From Bacteriovoracaceae bacterium (GTDB lineage: Bacteria; Bdellovibrionota; Bacteriovoracia; Bacteriovoracales; Bacteriovoracaceae): a stretch of DNA of 64,000 nt. The stretch lies in NCBI GenBank assembly GCA_947441615.1, contig CANEUH010000003.1, positions 1 to 64,000 of the forward strand, read 5' to 3'. The notes below the pieces were generated by a model, which saw only the letters and a program-made list of their open reading frames with translations, did no database searches and was not told where the DNA came from. The position numbers and the translations under genes are program-made. Shown in pieces: positions 7,551-15,150 of this stretch; position 1 is the stretch's first letter, and every line of letters begins with the position of its first letter.

Positions 7551-7624
7551 TAGTAGCTAGCTGGATGATGATGATTAATTTCAACAACCTGAGAGTGGAA
7601 CTGAGCTTTTCGTGCCCTTTCTTA

Positions 7625-7693
7625 TTTCATTCTATTTCATTTTTTATCATTCCATTTCACCAATTAAGCCATCTCGGCTGGCTTGGGCTGGCG
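7625..7693 (+). promoter_or_regulatory. Putative integrase arm sites, left end of unit C
   Basis: Repeated ATTTCATT/ATTTCAC motifs (about 7624-7661) are followed by GGCTGGCTT (7676-7684) and GGCTGGCG (7686-7693). GGCTGGCTT recurs four times next to the integrase at the other end of the unit (21012-21052), so these look like matching arm-type binding sites that define unit C. Confidence 0.55.
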
Positions 7694-7749
7694 TAAAGAA
7701 TAGCTTATTCCGATCAAAGCTTCCTGATAAACAGTGATTCTATCCATAA

Positions 7750-7944
7750 GAACACAACTTTTTAGTTGATTCCAATCTCACAGAAAATATAAAGGGCGAA
7801 ATAGAATCTGAAAAAATTAAAGACATTAGATTCAGTAAGATTTATTTGGCAACAGGATTTCAGAAAGAGGATATTAAAAAGCCAGCGTGGATTAAACAAG
7901 TCCTATCAAAATCTCCTCACAACATGACATCTTTATTTAACTAA
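7750..7944 (+). pseudogene. Remnant of a receiver-domain C-terminus
   Basis: About 64 codons of open frame end with TAA at 7942-7944. The peptide (..IESEKIKDIRFSKIYLATGF..KKPAWIKQVLSKSP..) aligns with the last receiver domain of the sensor kinase at 13111-15150 (..LSEDIYNQGFTELFIATGY..VERPWWIKSILDKTP..). It is in the opposite orientation to that gene and lacks everything upstream. It overlaps the 3' end of the reverse transcriptase gene by three or four bases. Confidence 0.65.
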
Positions 7945-9272
7945 ACTTTTATTTTGCATTTACGTACCCCAAAGAACTCGGCTTTTGCATCAATTGAATT
8001 TTTCAACTTACCTATCACTTGGGTTTTAAATAGATAAGATTCAGAATGGGAAAAATACCCCATTTTTGCGCGAAGTTTTCCAAGCTGAGAATTAAACACA
8101 TCCGTCCTTTGACTTAGTGGCCATAGCGGATGAGTCTTCTGCCGCAAAAAAGATACTCCCCAGTCAACCATCTTTGCTTCTTCCACTAGATTCCATTTCT
8201 TATCCTTGTGTGCGAACAACTTAAGCTTGCCTTCTTTCTCTGAGACACGGTAACCAAGAAAGTTCATGCTCTCGTTCTTAAAAGATCCTAATACTGTCTT
8301 TTGAGGGTTTATCATCTGCCATCGATTCTTTTCGGTCCATTCAGTGATCGGAACTATTAAGCTTAATAGCTTTTCCCGACTGGTATCAATTAGTAAAAGG
8401 TCGTCCATGTAACGCTGATAAGCTCCTACTCTTAATTTTCTACTTACAAAATGATCAAGTGAGTTTAAGTATACGTTAGCACCAAACTGACTGGTCAGGT
8501 TTCCGATAGGAATGCCTTGGTCTAGGTATTCCCTATGAAAGAAGGATTTATAATCTGGAATGAGTTTCTTTTCCTTTTCAGACGATTTAACAACTACGTC
8601 TTTTGTCGGATTGAAGAGAATTACTTTTGCCACTAAATCTTTGAACTTTTCTTCGTTAATGGTAGGTTCAATTAAATCGAAGAGAATTTTTCTGTTGATG
8701 GTGACAAAAAATGATGCAAGATCAAGCTGAAGAAAAAAAACTTCCTTCTTTCCTCCTTGAGAGACAGAGGCATGCTTTTTTATTAGATACTTAAGAGCTG
8801 CATGAGTCCCCTTGCCTTTTCGACAGGCAAAACTGCCATGATAAAACTTCTTCTCCCAAATGGGTTGAAGTCTCGACACAATTACATGATGGATAACTCT
8901 ATCTCTAAAATTCGCCGCAAATATTTCACGAGGTTTTGGTTTTTCTACAATAAAACATCGGTAGGTTGAGACTTCATAAGCACCCGTATTCAGCTCATCC
9001 AATAAGCAGCCCAGGTTTTCACTAAGTTTAAGTTCAAATCGAATTTGATCTGGAGATGGTCGTTTACGTTTTCGGCATAACTTATAGGCGCGATAAATTT
9101 CTTCAAGAGAAAAGGGACAGGGGTTATCACGCGCAGAGGCAACGCACCGGACAGAATTCGTATTGTTGCGATTATCATTGTCCATGTTGCCATTGTCGCC
9201 GTTGAAGTTCCAAGCATTGTTGCGATTGTTAGAGTTGGACGACGACGACCAGAAAAACACCTTGCTCAGCAC
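7941..9272 (-). CDS. DGR reverse transcriptase (frame runs through the template repeat)
   Basis: Reverse transcriptase of a diversity-generating retroelement, which copies the template RNA with adenine-specific errors. Motifs by residue in the 443-codon frame: EKPKPREIFAANFRDRVIHH (110-129), FACRKGKGTHAA (148-159), the first catalytic Asp in LDLASFF (183-189), QGIPIGNLTSQFGANVYL (252-269, with the DGR-type I-G-x-x-x-S-Q), YMDD (288-291) and FLGYRV. Residues 7-49 are the template repeat read in frame, rich in Asn. The GTG at 9270-9272 is the first possible start; ATG at 9183-9185 lies inside the template, and none lies between the template and motif 1. The real start is therefore uncertain. 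From 9126 to 7941 is about 395 codons, a normal DGR-RT size. Confidence 0.9.
   Translation of the reverse strand: MLSKVFFWSSSSNSNNRNNAWNFNGDNGNMDNDNRNNTNSVRCVASARDNPCPFSLEEIYRAYKLCRKRKRPSPDQIRFELKLSENLGCLLDELNTGAYEVSTYRCFIVEKPKPREIFAANFRDRVIHHVIVSRLQPIWEKKFYHGSFACRKGKGTHAALKYLIKKHASVSQGGKKEVFFLQLDLASFFVTINRKILFDLIEPTINEEKFKDLVAKVILFNPTKDVVVKSSEKEKKLIPDYKSFFHREYLDQGIPIGNLTSQFGANVYLNSLDHFVSRKLRVGAYQRYMDDLLLIDTSREKLLSLIVPITEWTEKNRWQMINPQKTVLGSFKNESMNFLGYRVSEKEGKLKLFAHKDKKWNLVEEAKMVDWGVSFLRQKTHPLWPLSQRTDVFNSQLGKLRAKMGYFSHSESYLFKTQVIGKLKNSIDAKAEFFGVRKCKIKV
9127..9255 (-). repeat. DGR template repeat (TR)
   Basis: 129 bases pairing position by position with 10787-10915 (offset 1660). 110 are identical; the other 19 are all T on the plus strand here, that is adenines in the sense strand, changed to G, T or C in the variable repeat. 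No C, G or T of the template sense strand differs. The template codes for many Asn (AAC/AAT) codons, as usual for DGR templates. Its GC-rich 3' end (sense) is unchanged in the variable copy, as expected for the initiation zone of mutagenic homing. Confidence 0.93.
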
Positions 9273-9435
9273 CCACTTACCGTCAAATTTCTTTGGAGGG
9301 CAAGCTTTACAACGTAAAATCCTTAATTTTACTTAAGGACCAAGGCTCCCGTGACTAAACCAAATGATACGCTCTTTCGAAACCGTAATCGCAAAAGACT
9401 CTGATCACCTGTCCCGGTATCAACATATTCTTGAT

Positions 9436-9470
9436 TTAGCTTATTGTAGAGTTAATTTTTCTAGATTCTT
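9436..9470 (+). repeat. Direct repeat, copy 1 (duplicated avd 3' end)
   Basis: 35 bases identical to 10322-10356 except one position (A9443 versus T10329). The second copy is the last 11 codons and stop of the avd gene. The two copies bracket the inserted toxin-antitoxin pair, so the insertion lies between avd and the template repeat. Confidence 0.8.
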
Positions 9471-9518
9471 TAATTTTCAAATACATGAGCAGTTTGAGAG
9501 GTAAAGCATTGCTTTTAC

Positions 9519-9543
9519 GATGTAACTGGGTTACAATTACATC
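9519..9543 (+). promoter_or_regulatory. Palindromic operator before the DUF4258/XRE pair
   Basis: A perfect TGTAAC-TGG-GTTACA palindrome (9521-9535) is nested with GATGTAA (9519-9525) and its complement TTACATC (9537-9543), which touches the GTG start at 9544. A near-palindrome GTAAAGCA/TGCTTTTAC lies just upstream (about 9501-9518). This fits an autorepressed toxin-antitoxin promoter. Confidence 0.55.
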
Positions 9544-9867
9544 GTGACAAATATTGATATAAAAAAGCATTCTAATATTATTGAACTGATAAATTCCTGC
9601 GTTGAGAAAGGTTACTATTTAGATACTCGTCACGCATTTGACAGACAACGCGAACGTTCAATTACCCGTTTAGAAGTTTTAGAGGTCTTAAGAACTGGCC
9701 ATCACGAAAAGCGAAAAGATGAATTTAAGCACGAGTTCAAATCCTGGAATTACGCCATCAGAGGAAAAACTCTAGATAAAAAAGATTTGAGAATTGTCGT
9801 GAGTTTTGATGATTCCAAAAGGCTGTTGATTATCACTGCAATTGAAATTGTTAAAAAGGAAAAATAA
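9544..9867 (+). CDS. DUF4258-type toxin
   Basis: 107 residues from a GTG. It has the DUF4258 pattern: H-A-F-D-R-Q-R-E-R-S-I-T-R-L-E-V-L-E-V-L-R-T-G-H-H, then Y-A-I-R-G-K-T-L and R-I-V-V-S-F-D..L-L-I-I-T-A-I-E-I. These are compact RelE-like proteins, often toxins partnered with a helix-turn-helix antitoxin, as here. It is encoded opposite to the DGR and lies between duplicated copies of the avd 3' end, so it is a passenger. Confidence 0.75.
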   Translation: MTNIDIKKHSNIIELINSCVEKGYYLDTRHAFDRQRERSITRLEVLEVLRTGHHEKRKDEFKHEFKSWNYAIRGKTLDKKDLRIVVSFDDSKRLLIITAIEIVKKEK

Positions 9868-9868
9868 A

Positions 9869-10312
9869 ATGGAAAAGAAAATAGAAAAAAAATATATAGA
9901 TAATGGTTTTGGTTTCCCTGTTTGCCTTTACAACGTGTCCATGGTGAAGGTTCGTAATATATGGACTCCTGACATTGATTACAATCATCTTGCTCGAGCA
10001 GTGGCCATGTCATTGGCCTCAAACAAGTCCCTTCTTACTGGAAATCAAGTTAAGTTTATACGCCAATTTTTCGAAATGAATCTCAAGGATTTTGGAGAAA
10101 GATTCAATGTTTCTCACCCAGCAGTTATGAAATGGGAAGCTCACAAGAACAAGCCTTCCATGATGGACTGGAGTACTGAAAAAGATATTCGGATGGAAAT
10201 TGTCCGTCGTATAGTCAAAAACCCGAAGCAAATCGGTGCTTTATTTATTGACCTTGAAGAGAAGCCGAGTCAAAAATCGGTTTCTGTAGAAGTAGAAATG
10301 GATGTCGCCTGA
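9869..10312 (+). CDS. Helix-turn-helix antitoxin partner of the DUF4258 toxin
   Basis: 147 residues from ATG 9869, preceded by AAGGA 8 bases upstream and one base after the toxin TAA. A start at 9842 would lie inside the toxin gene and adds only a basic stretch. The C-terminal half is an XRE-like helix-turn-helix (NQVKFIRQFFEMNLKDFGERF, then NVSHPAVMKWE), similar in layout to MqsA-type antitoxins. The N-terminal half lacks a Cys4 zinc site; it may bind the toxin. Confidence 0.7.
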   Translation: MEKKIEKKYIDNGFGFPVCLYNVSMVKVRNIWTPDIDYNHLARAVAMSLASNKSLLTGNQVKFIRQFFEMNLKDFGERFNVSHPAVMKWEAHKNKPSMMDWSTEKDIRMEIVRRIVKNPKQIGALFIDLEEKPSQKSVSVEVEMDVA

Positions 10313-10321
10313 GCTAAAAGA

Positions 10322-10356
10322 TTAGCTTTTTGTAGAGTTAATTTTTCTAGATTCTT
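10322..10356 (+). repeat. Direct repeat, copy 2 (avd 3' end)
   Basis: The 3' end of avd, including its stop codon; the 35-base partner is at 9436-9470 with one mismatch. The inserted toxin-antitoxin genes fill the 850 bases between. Confidence 0.8.
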
Positions 10357-10696
10357 CCCTATACCATTTTCTCCAAGCACCCACTTGGGCGCCAATACCG
10401 GTAAGTTTTTTTCCAAAAACTTCAAACTGTCCAAGGGATATTCCCTTCTGATCATGAATGAGCCTCAGATAAACCCACTGGGTTTCAATTTCAAGCGCCA
10501 GATCTCTCAAAGGTGCTTCTTTTTTTTCACTACCATTTGCAAAAACCACCAGCTTTAAGCCTCTGAGTGAGGACTTGCAAATAGCCTCTCCGAGATCATT
10601 CTTTAAATCCTTAGGAAGAATTTTCTTTAGTTTATAGAGTTCATTGGTGTAGCGATAAAAGGCATCATAAATAGGGAGATGTTGGTAACGGCTCAT
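10322..10696 (-). CDS. avd: DGR accessory variability protein (Avd-like four-helix bundle)
   Basis: 124 residues, all-helical and basic, with the Avd/four-helix-bundle pattern (YDAFYRYTNELYKLKKILPK...DLGEAICKSSLRGLKLVVFAN...LRDLALEIETQWVYLRLIHD...GKKLTGIGAQVGAWRKWY). In characterised DGRs Avd forms a pentameric barrel that binds the reverse transcriptase and template RNA and is needed for mutagenic copying. It lies 86 bases downstream of the variable gene on the same strand. The last 35 bases of the gene are duplicated at 9436-9470 beyond a toxin-antitoxin insertion. Confidence 0.88.
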   Translation of the reverse strand: MSRYQHLPIYDAFYRYTNELYKLKKILPKDLKNDLGEAICKSSLRGLKLVVFANGSEKKEAPLRDLALEIETQWVYLRLIHDQKGISLGQFEVFGKKLTGIGAQVGAWRKWYREESRKINSTKS

Positions 10697-10738
10697 TCAA
10701 AACTTTTTCGGGCGGCTTCGCCGCGAGTTCATGAAGAA

Positions 10739-10756
10739 GGGTGGCTTGCGCCACCC
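10739..10756 (-). promoter_or_regulatory. GC-rich hairpin just downstream of the variable repeat
   Basis: A perfect 7-base-pair stem (GGGTGGC at 10739-10745, GCCACCC at 10750-10756) with a 4-base loop, 30 bases beyond the end of the variable repeat in the sense direction. Known DGRs carry a short GC-rich hairpin or cruciform with a four-base loop at this place that raises homing efficiency. A second short stem, GCGGC-TTC-GCCGC, lies at about 10712-10724. Confidence 0.65.
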
Positions 10757-10782
10757 AATAATTAAATCATTAAATCATTTCT

Positions 10783-11952
10783 CTAGTCACGCGCAGAGGC
10801 AACGCACCGGACAGAACTCGTAGAGACGCGATTACCACTGTCCATGCCGCCATAGCCGCCGTTGAAGTACCAAGCACCGCCGCGATAGTAAGAGTAGGAC
10901 GACGACGACCAGAAACTATCATCCATATTTGGTAGAACTTTTCGAATCCCGTTAACGTCGGCTAGTTTCCAGTCATTAATACTAGGAAGTCTCCAAGTCG
11001 TTTGTGGATGCGAGAGTCCACCTTTAAAATCAGTCTCCGGGTTAGCTGCATAGTTAGTGTAAGTCCCGCCACCAGCTACTATCTCGCCAGAGACAACGTC
11101 AGGACAAACGCTTATAGGATTTGCGGGTTGCAAGGTTTGGTTAAGGCTGAAAGGAGGAGCATTTTCTAAAACCCCGGGTTGTGAAGTAAATTGAGTCTCT
11201 TTGATTGATAAGGCTGAAGCTTTTGAGTACCCTGAAGCTTGATACCAGTTGTAGTTCGCGGAAGCCATGTCGGACCAAAGGAGCTTGGTGCGCTCATCTC
11301 GCCAAACTTCGTAAGTTACAGGTCCAGCAGCTATGACTACTGAGACAAGTTTCCAGTCACCTTCACCGTCTTGGCCATATTTCTTACCGTCATAAAAAGC
11401 CCATAGTCCATTTTTTGTACGACAATCAGTTATTCTGTCGGCAATCGTCCCGCTACCTCCGCAAGCAAAAATATCCGCTCTTGCTGTAATAGGTCCGTTT
11501 TTGGCAATTGTTTCCAGGTAATGTTTCTTTTCTGGATAGTCTGCCGCATCAGTAGGGTCGCACGCCGAGGCAGCATCCTGGAGGCAGGGGGCGTATCTTC
11601 CGTCCGAGTCAGCAAGTGGACTCGGAATTACGGAATGGTTATCAGTGAAAGTCGAATTTTCCTCTTCCTCGTCTTGAAAACTTGCAACGACCCTATCTGG
11701 TGCCGCAAAAAAAGCCGTGAAGTCGGCAGGGGAAACTGGAAAACTGCCATTGTCTTTTCTTGAAGCAAAGCTTGAGAATAAAATTCCTCCTGAACAATCT
11801 GCGGTTCCATCCACTCCAAGCACTGACGTGCCGGAGCAGATAGCAATCGCCGATGGCAAAGTTCCAATACTTCCTGAACTCACACTTGAGTTCTCAGAAA
11901 TTTGGCAAGAAGTAAAAATAAACGCTATAATAAGTAGGTGTAGATTTTTCAT
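10783..11952 (-). CDS. DGR variable lipoprotein (C-type-lectin-like, DUF1566/Lcl-like C-terminus)
   Basis: 389 residues. The N-terminus is a lipoprotein signal (LLIIAFIFTSC, lipobox Cys16), so the protein is anchored in the outer membrane. The middle is Asp/Ser/Gly-rich with scattered Cys. The C-terminus contains TWRLPSINDW and DDSFWSSSSYS..., the pattern of DUF1566/Lcl C-type-lectin-fold domains used by DGR targets. The last 43 residues are the variable repeat (10787-10915): 14 residues differ from the template, mostly template Asn to Tyr, Gly or Ser, while the framework (F-W-S-S-S-S, A-W-x-F-N-G, S-V-R-C-V-A-S-A-R-D) is kept. It probably displays a diversified binding face outside the cell; the ligand is unknown. 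Confidence 0.9.
   Translation of the reverse strand: MKNLHLLIIAFIFTSCQISENSSVSSGSIGTLPSAIAICSGTSVLGVDGTADCSGGILFSSFASRKDNGSFPVSPADFTAFFAAPDRVVASFQDEEEENSTFTDNHSVIPSPLADSDGRYAPCLQDAASACDPTDAADYPEKKHYLETIAKNGPITARADIFACGGSGTIADRITDCRTKNGLWAFYDGKKYGQDGEGDWKLVSVVIAAGPVTYEVWRDERTKLLWSDMASANYNWYQASGYSKASALSIKETQFTSQPGVLENAPPFSLNQTLQPANPISVCPDVVSGEIVAGGGTYTNYAANPETDFKGGLSHPQTTWRLPSINDWKLADVNGIRKVLPNMDDSFWSSSSYSYYRGGAWYFNGGYGGMDSGNRVSTSSVRCVASARD
10787..10915 (-). repeat. DGR variable repeat (VR)
   Basis: 129 bases forming the 3' end of the lipoprotein gene, matching the template at 9127-9255. The differing sites cluster in codons that read AAC, AAT or GAC in the template, giving 14 changed residues. 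The first 30 plus-strand bases (TCACGCGCAGAGGCAACG..) and the last 20 are identical to the template, framing the mutable zone. Confidence 0.93.
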
Positions 11953-12024
11953 AGAAACTATTTCGGCAGGAATACAATAAGTTTAATACTCTAAAAACTT
12001 AATTTTTCCTGATTAGGTATAAGA

Positions 12025-12891
12025 TTGAACTTTATTATTACGATAGCATTAGTCCTTCTTTCTCAGTCGGGTAATCTGTTTGCACATGAAATGCAGCTCC
12101 TCTCAACCGTGGAAGGTGCGGAGGGGTATGAGTTTGCTATTTATCCCAATGGGGTTGAAAAGATCATTCCGAGTCCCGGACCCTTTGTTGACTTAAACGA
12201 TCTGCCTTTTGGTGACTATAAGTACAAGCTCCGAATTAAGAAAGAGAATCAGTGGTCTCCTTGGTCCAATGTTTCAGAGTTAAGTGTTGCCAAGAAATCT
12301 AAATCTCTAAAGATACTTAAGATTTCTGAAGTAAAGGAGACAATAGCTGAACCCAAGGTTGCAGATCTTCGACTTGCTCCTTTTCTCTTTTACTCTGCTC
12401 GCTCTATTGATGCCAAAAATGATGATGTAAAAAAGAAATCAAATGGAAATGCAGTAAGAATTGGTGCAAACCTCGATTCAAAATATTATAGCTCGCAAGC
12501 ATTTTATGAAACGGGAAAAGTATTTTCTCGAACCGACATAGGAGTGATGAGAACTCTATCGCCCTACTTTCAACTCGGCGGAAAAGTTTTATTTGCAACT
12601 GCAAAGTTTAGCGACTCTGGGAAGACTGCGCGGATAAATAGTATCCATGCTTTTATTCAAGCTACGGGGAAGTACGAAACACGGAACAATTTTCTATTTA
12701 GCTTAAATGGTGCTGGAACAGTTCAGGGAAGTCTTTTAGCAAATTTATTCCTTGCAAAAAGTTGGCTTATTCAAGATAAATTTAAATTATCTCCTACTAT
12801 TGGATATGAAGAACTAATGCTTAAAAGTTCTGGGACGAGGTTGAATTCATCGAGCTTTCTGGCCGGAATATTTGTAGAATTTCCACTTTAA
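12025..12891 (+). CDS. Outer-membrane barrel-like protein next to the DGR target
   Basis: 288 residues from a TTG start (no ATG fits the signal peptide). Signal peptide about residues 1-20 (ending LFA). Residues about 25-95 resemble a small fibronectin-like module (YKYKLRIKKENQWSPWSNVSELSV). The C-terminal half alternates polar and hydrophobic residues and ends in Leu (SSFLAGIFVEFPL), like an outer-membrane beta barrel. It diverges from the DGR lipoprotein with only 72 bases between them, so the two may be co-regulated. Function unknown. Confidence 0.6.
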   Translation: MNFIITIALVLLSQSGNLFAHEMQLLSTVEGAEGYEFAIYPNGVEKIIPSPGPFVDLNDLPFGDYKYKLRIKKENQWSPWSNVSELSVAKKSKSLKILKISEVKETIAEPKVADLRLAPFLFYSARSIDAKNDDVKKKSNGNAVRIGANLDSKYYSSQAFYETGKVFSRTDIGVMRTLSPYFQLGGKVLFATAKFSDSGKTARINSIHAFIQATGKYETRNNFLFSLNGAGTVQGSLLANLFLAKSWLIQDKFKLSPTIGYEELMLKSSGTRLNSSSFLAGIFVEFPL

Positions 12892-13110
12892 AAGTTCCCT
12901 ATAAACGTTTTGTTTATTGTTATTGGATGCCGATTCGGACCATAGTTCTTCTCCAGTCAAAATCGATCATGCTATTTTTTCAAAAACGGTGGCAGTGGTA
13001 TGTAGGAGACATGAAACAACTAACATTATTTATGTAAATTTTGATTTCTTTCAAGAGAAATGCAGGCTCCTACTACATCCGATCACTTCATGATTAAAAC
13101 TTAGTAACGG

Positions 13111-15150
13111 CTAACTTAAAGGTCCTCTGTAGTAGCTGTTTAAGGTCTTCTGAAAAGGCGGTGTCTTATCCAATATAGACTTAATCCACCAAGGCCTCTC
13201 TACGTAATCAGGATCATAACCAGTGGCAATAAACAACTCAGTAAAGCCTTGGTTGTAGATGTCTTCACTCAAAACATCTCCTCTTAATTCTTGGCCAAGT
13301 TCCAAGTCAATATAGATCGATGTTATTCGGTCTAAAGAGTTAGAATTCTCTAAAAATTCTTTCACCGAGTAGTATGTCTTAAGATTTATTTCTGTTTTCT
13401 TTGAGGCAAGCTTCCAGGAAAGATGAGTCAAATTGTCATCATCTATAAGAACGACTGTTTTTAAAAATGAAGGACGGTTCTTGATTTCTACCTCATTGGC
13501 CATGCTCTTAGGAAGAAGTTTTATCCCGTACTGTTCACAAAGTCTTATGATCTGTGGCTCGTCTGCTCTCGCAGTGACAAGGATTGATCGTTGAACAGCA
13601 TGAAGCTTATTTATGCAGTCAATGCCATTCAGTTCTTCGCCTAATAACTCAAAGTCTGAAAGTAAGATAGTGTCTTCGGGGATTTCTTTAAGGATATTAA
13701 GCAAATTGAATGCTTTGTAAAAATGCTCCAGCTCGATGCCTGTATTTTTAAATCTCTTCTTCCAAACCTGATGAATACTTTCATCATCATCCAGAATAAT
13801 GACTTTTTTAACCCTCTCGATGCCTAACACTGTTGCGAAATATCCAGGTATTTCAGCGAGAGGAAGCGTGACTGTAACGATTGTTTGCTCCTCTTGAGAA
13901 AATTCAATATGGCCATAGGCCGCTTCAATTTCTTTTTTAGCATTATAAAGGCCCAAACCATTACCATCACTTTTAGTTGTAAATCCCTTTTCAAAAATTC
14001 GACATAACTGATAGGTAGCGAGCTTAGGTCCTACATCCTTAACTCGCACAACGAACTTCCTATCAATTGCTTGAAGATCTATCTCGACATTTCCATTGAA
14101 TCCTATGGCCTCGGAAGCATTGGACAAAAGGTTAGAGATAACACGTTTAAAGGTTTCTGGTTCCATGCTAGTGAATACTGAGAAGGCCTGATCCCCCGAT
14201 GAAAGATTGATTACAAGCTCTGGATGGCCTCGATACTGCATTCTTTTTTCTTGAATAATCTGATTCAAAGTAGATTTAACGTGTGTATGTGTCGCCACCA
14301 GACGCTTTACCCGTTTCCTCATAACAAGAAGATTATAGGCAATTTCTTCAATGCGCCCGATGGCAAGATTTATACTGTTACGCTCAAGTTCAGGCAGCTT
14401 CGCGATTTCGTCTTTAGCTGACTTGAGTGCCTCTAAAGGTGAACGAATGTCATGGGCAACTTGGGAGGTAATTTCCGCTATGGTGCTATCTTTTTTTAGC
14501 TTTGGATAACTTTTCATAACCTCATAAAGAATATGAAGTTCTTTAAGGTGGAAACTTCTCTCCTCGTTATCTAACTCGTCCTTTTCAAGTTTGCCCACGA
14601 GTTCAGTGAGAGGACGGATAATGTCACCTTGGACTCGTTTGATCTGCTTTCTGAAAAAAACATAAAGAACACCCACCAGGAGAAAAAACATAAAAAAGGA
14701 CATTCGCATATAAGGGATAAAGTGGTCAACAATGATGGAACTTCCAAAGCGGGCCTCAACACGAAAGCTCACTGTTTCAAACTCATTGTGAACAACCTTT
14801 GAGTATGTCGGATTGAAAAGATTTATCCAGCGATAATAGAACGGAACTTCATTTTCATTTGTTTCGATATTCACGTCAGCGATCTTTAAGGCCACATAGT
14901 CGAAATGATCTTGCTTTTTAATTAAATCCAAGTGGTCCTGAAGTGCTTCGAAGTCTTTAAGTACAATAGAACTGAATATCTCACTCTGATTCAACTCAAT
15001 TATGGTATCAATCTTGTCTCTTGTGGACCTGATACCAGAGCGCAACTGAAGTGCATTCAAAATAACGAAAAAGATGGTCAGGGACAGCAACAGCCACAGG
15101 ACTTGCTTAAAAAAGAACTCTTGGTAGATAAAATCTTTGATACTTTTCAT
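13111..15150 (-). CDS. Hybrid sensor histidine kinase with two receiver domains
   Basis: 679 residues. Order: TM1 (18-36), periplasmic sensor (about 40-145), TM2 (about 147-166), HisKA with QVAHDIRSPLEAL (His233), ATPase domain with N-box ISNLLSNASEA (about 338-348), a weak D-box VKDVGPK and a G-box GDGNGLGLYNAK. Then REC1 (IILDDDESIH, acceptor Asp near 499) and REC2 (VVLIDDDNLTH, acceptor in YIDLEL). REC1 ends KLLPKS as usual. Its start codon overlaps the stop of the binding-protein gene upstream (ATGA), so sensor and receptor are coupled. A degenerate, inverted copy of the C-terminus lies at 7750-7944. Confidence 0.85.
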   Translation of the reverse strand: MKSIKDFIYQEFFFKQVLWLLLSLTIFFVILNALQLRSGIRSTRDKIDTIIELNQSEIFSSIVLKDFEALQDHLDLIKKQDHFDYVALKIADVNIETNENEVPFYYRWINLFNPTYSKVVHNEFETVSFRVEARFGSSIIVDHFIPYMRMSFFMFFLLVGVLYVFFRKQIKRVQGDIIRPLTELVGKLEKDELDNEERSFHLKELHILYEVMKSYPKLKKDSTIAEITSQVAHDIRSPLEALKSAKDEIAKLPELERNSINLAIGRIEEIAYNLLVMRKRVKRLVATHTHVKSTLNQIIQEKRMQYRGHPELVINLSSGDQAFSVFTSMEPETFKRVISNLLSNASEAIGFNGNVEIDLQAIDRKFVVRVKDVGPKLATYQLCRIFEKGFTTKSDGNGLGLYNAKKEIEAAYGHIEFSQEEQTIVTVTLPLAEIPGYFATVLGIERVKKVIILDDDESIHQVWKKRFKNTGIELEHFYKAFNLLNILKEIPEDTILLSDFELLGEELNGIDCINKLHAVQRSILVTARADEPQIIRLCEQYGIKLLPKSMANEVEIKNRPSFLKTVVLIDDDNLTHLSWKLASKKTEINLKTYYSVKEFLENSNSLDRITSIYIDLELGQELRGDVLSEDIYNQGFTELFIATGYDPDYVERPWWIKSILDKTPPFQKTLNSYYRGPLS

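Noticed and set aside
9127..9255. Asn-rich low-complexity coding region
   Set aside because: The Asn codons are explained by a DGR template, shown by the base-by-base match to 10787-10915 with changes only at adenines.
7941..9272. Reverse transcriptase of a group II intron or retron
   Set aside because: There is no maturase or endonuclease domain, no intron structure and no retron-type NAXXH/VTG motifs. The template/variable pair and Avd make it a DGR.
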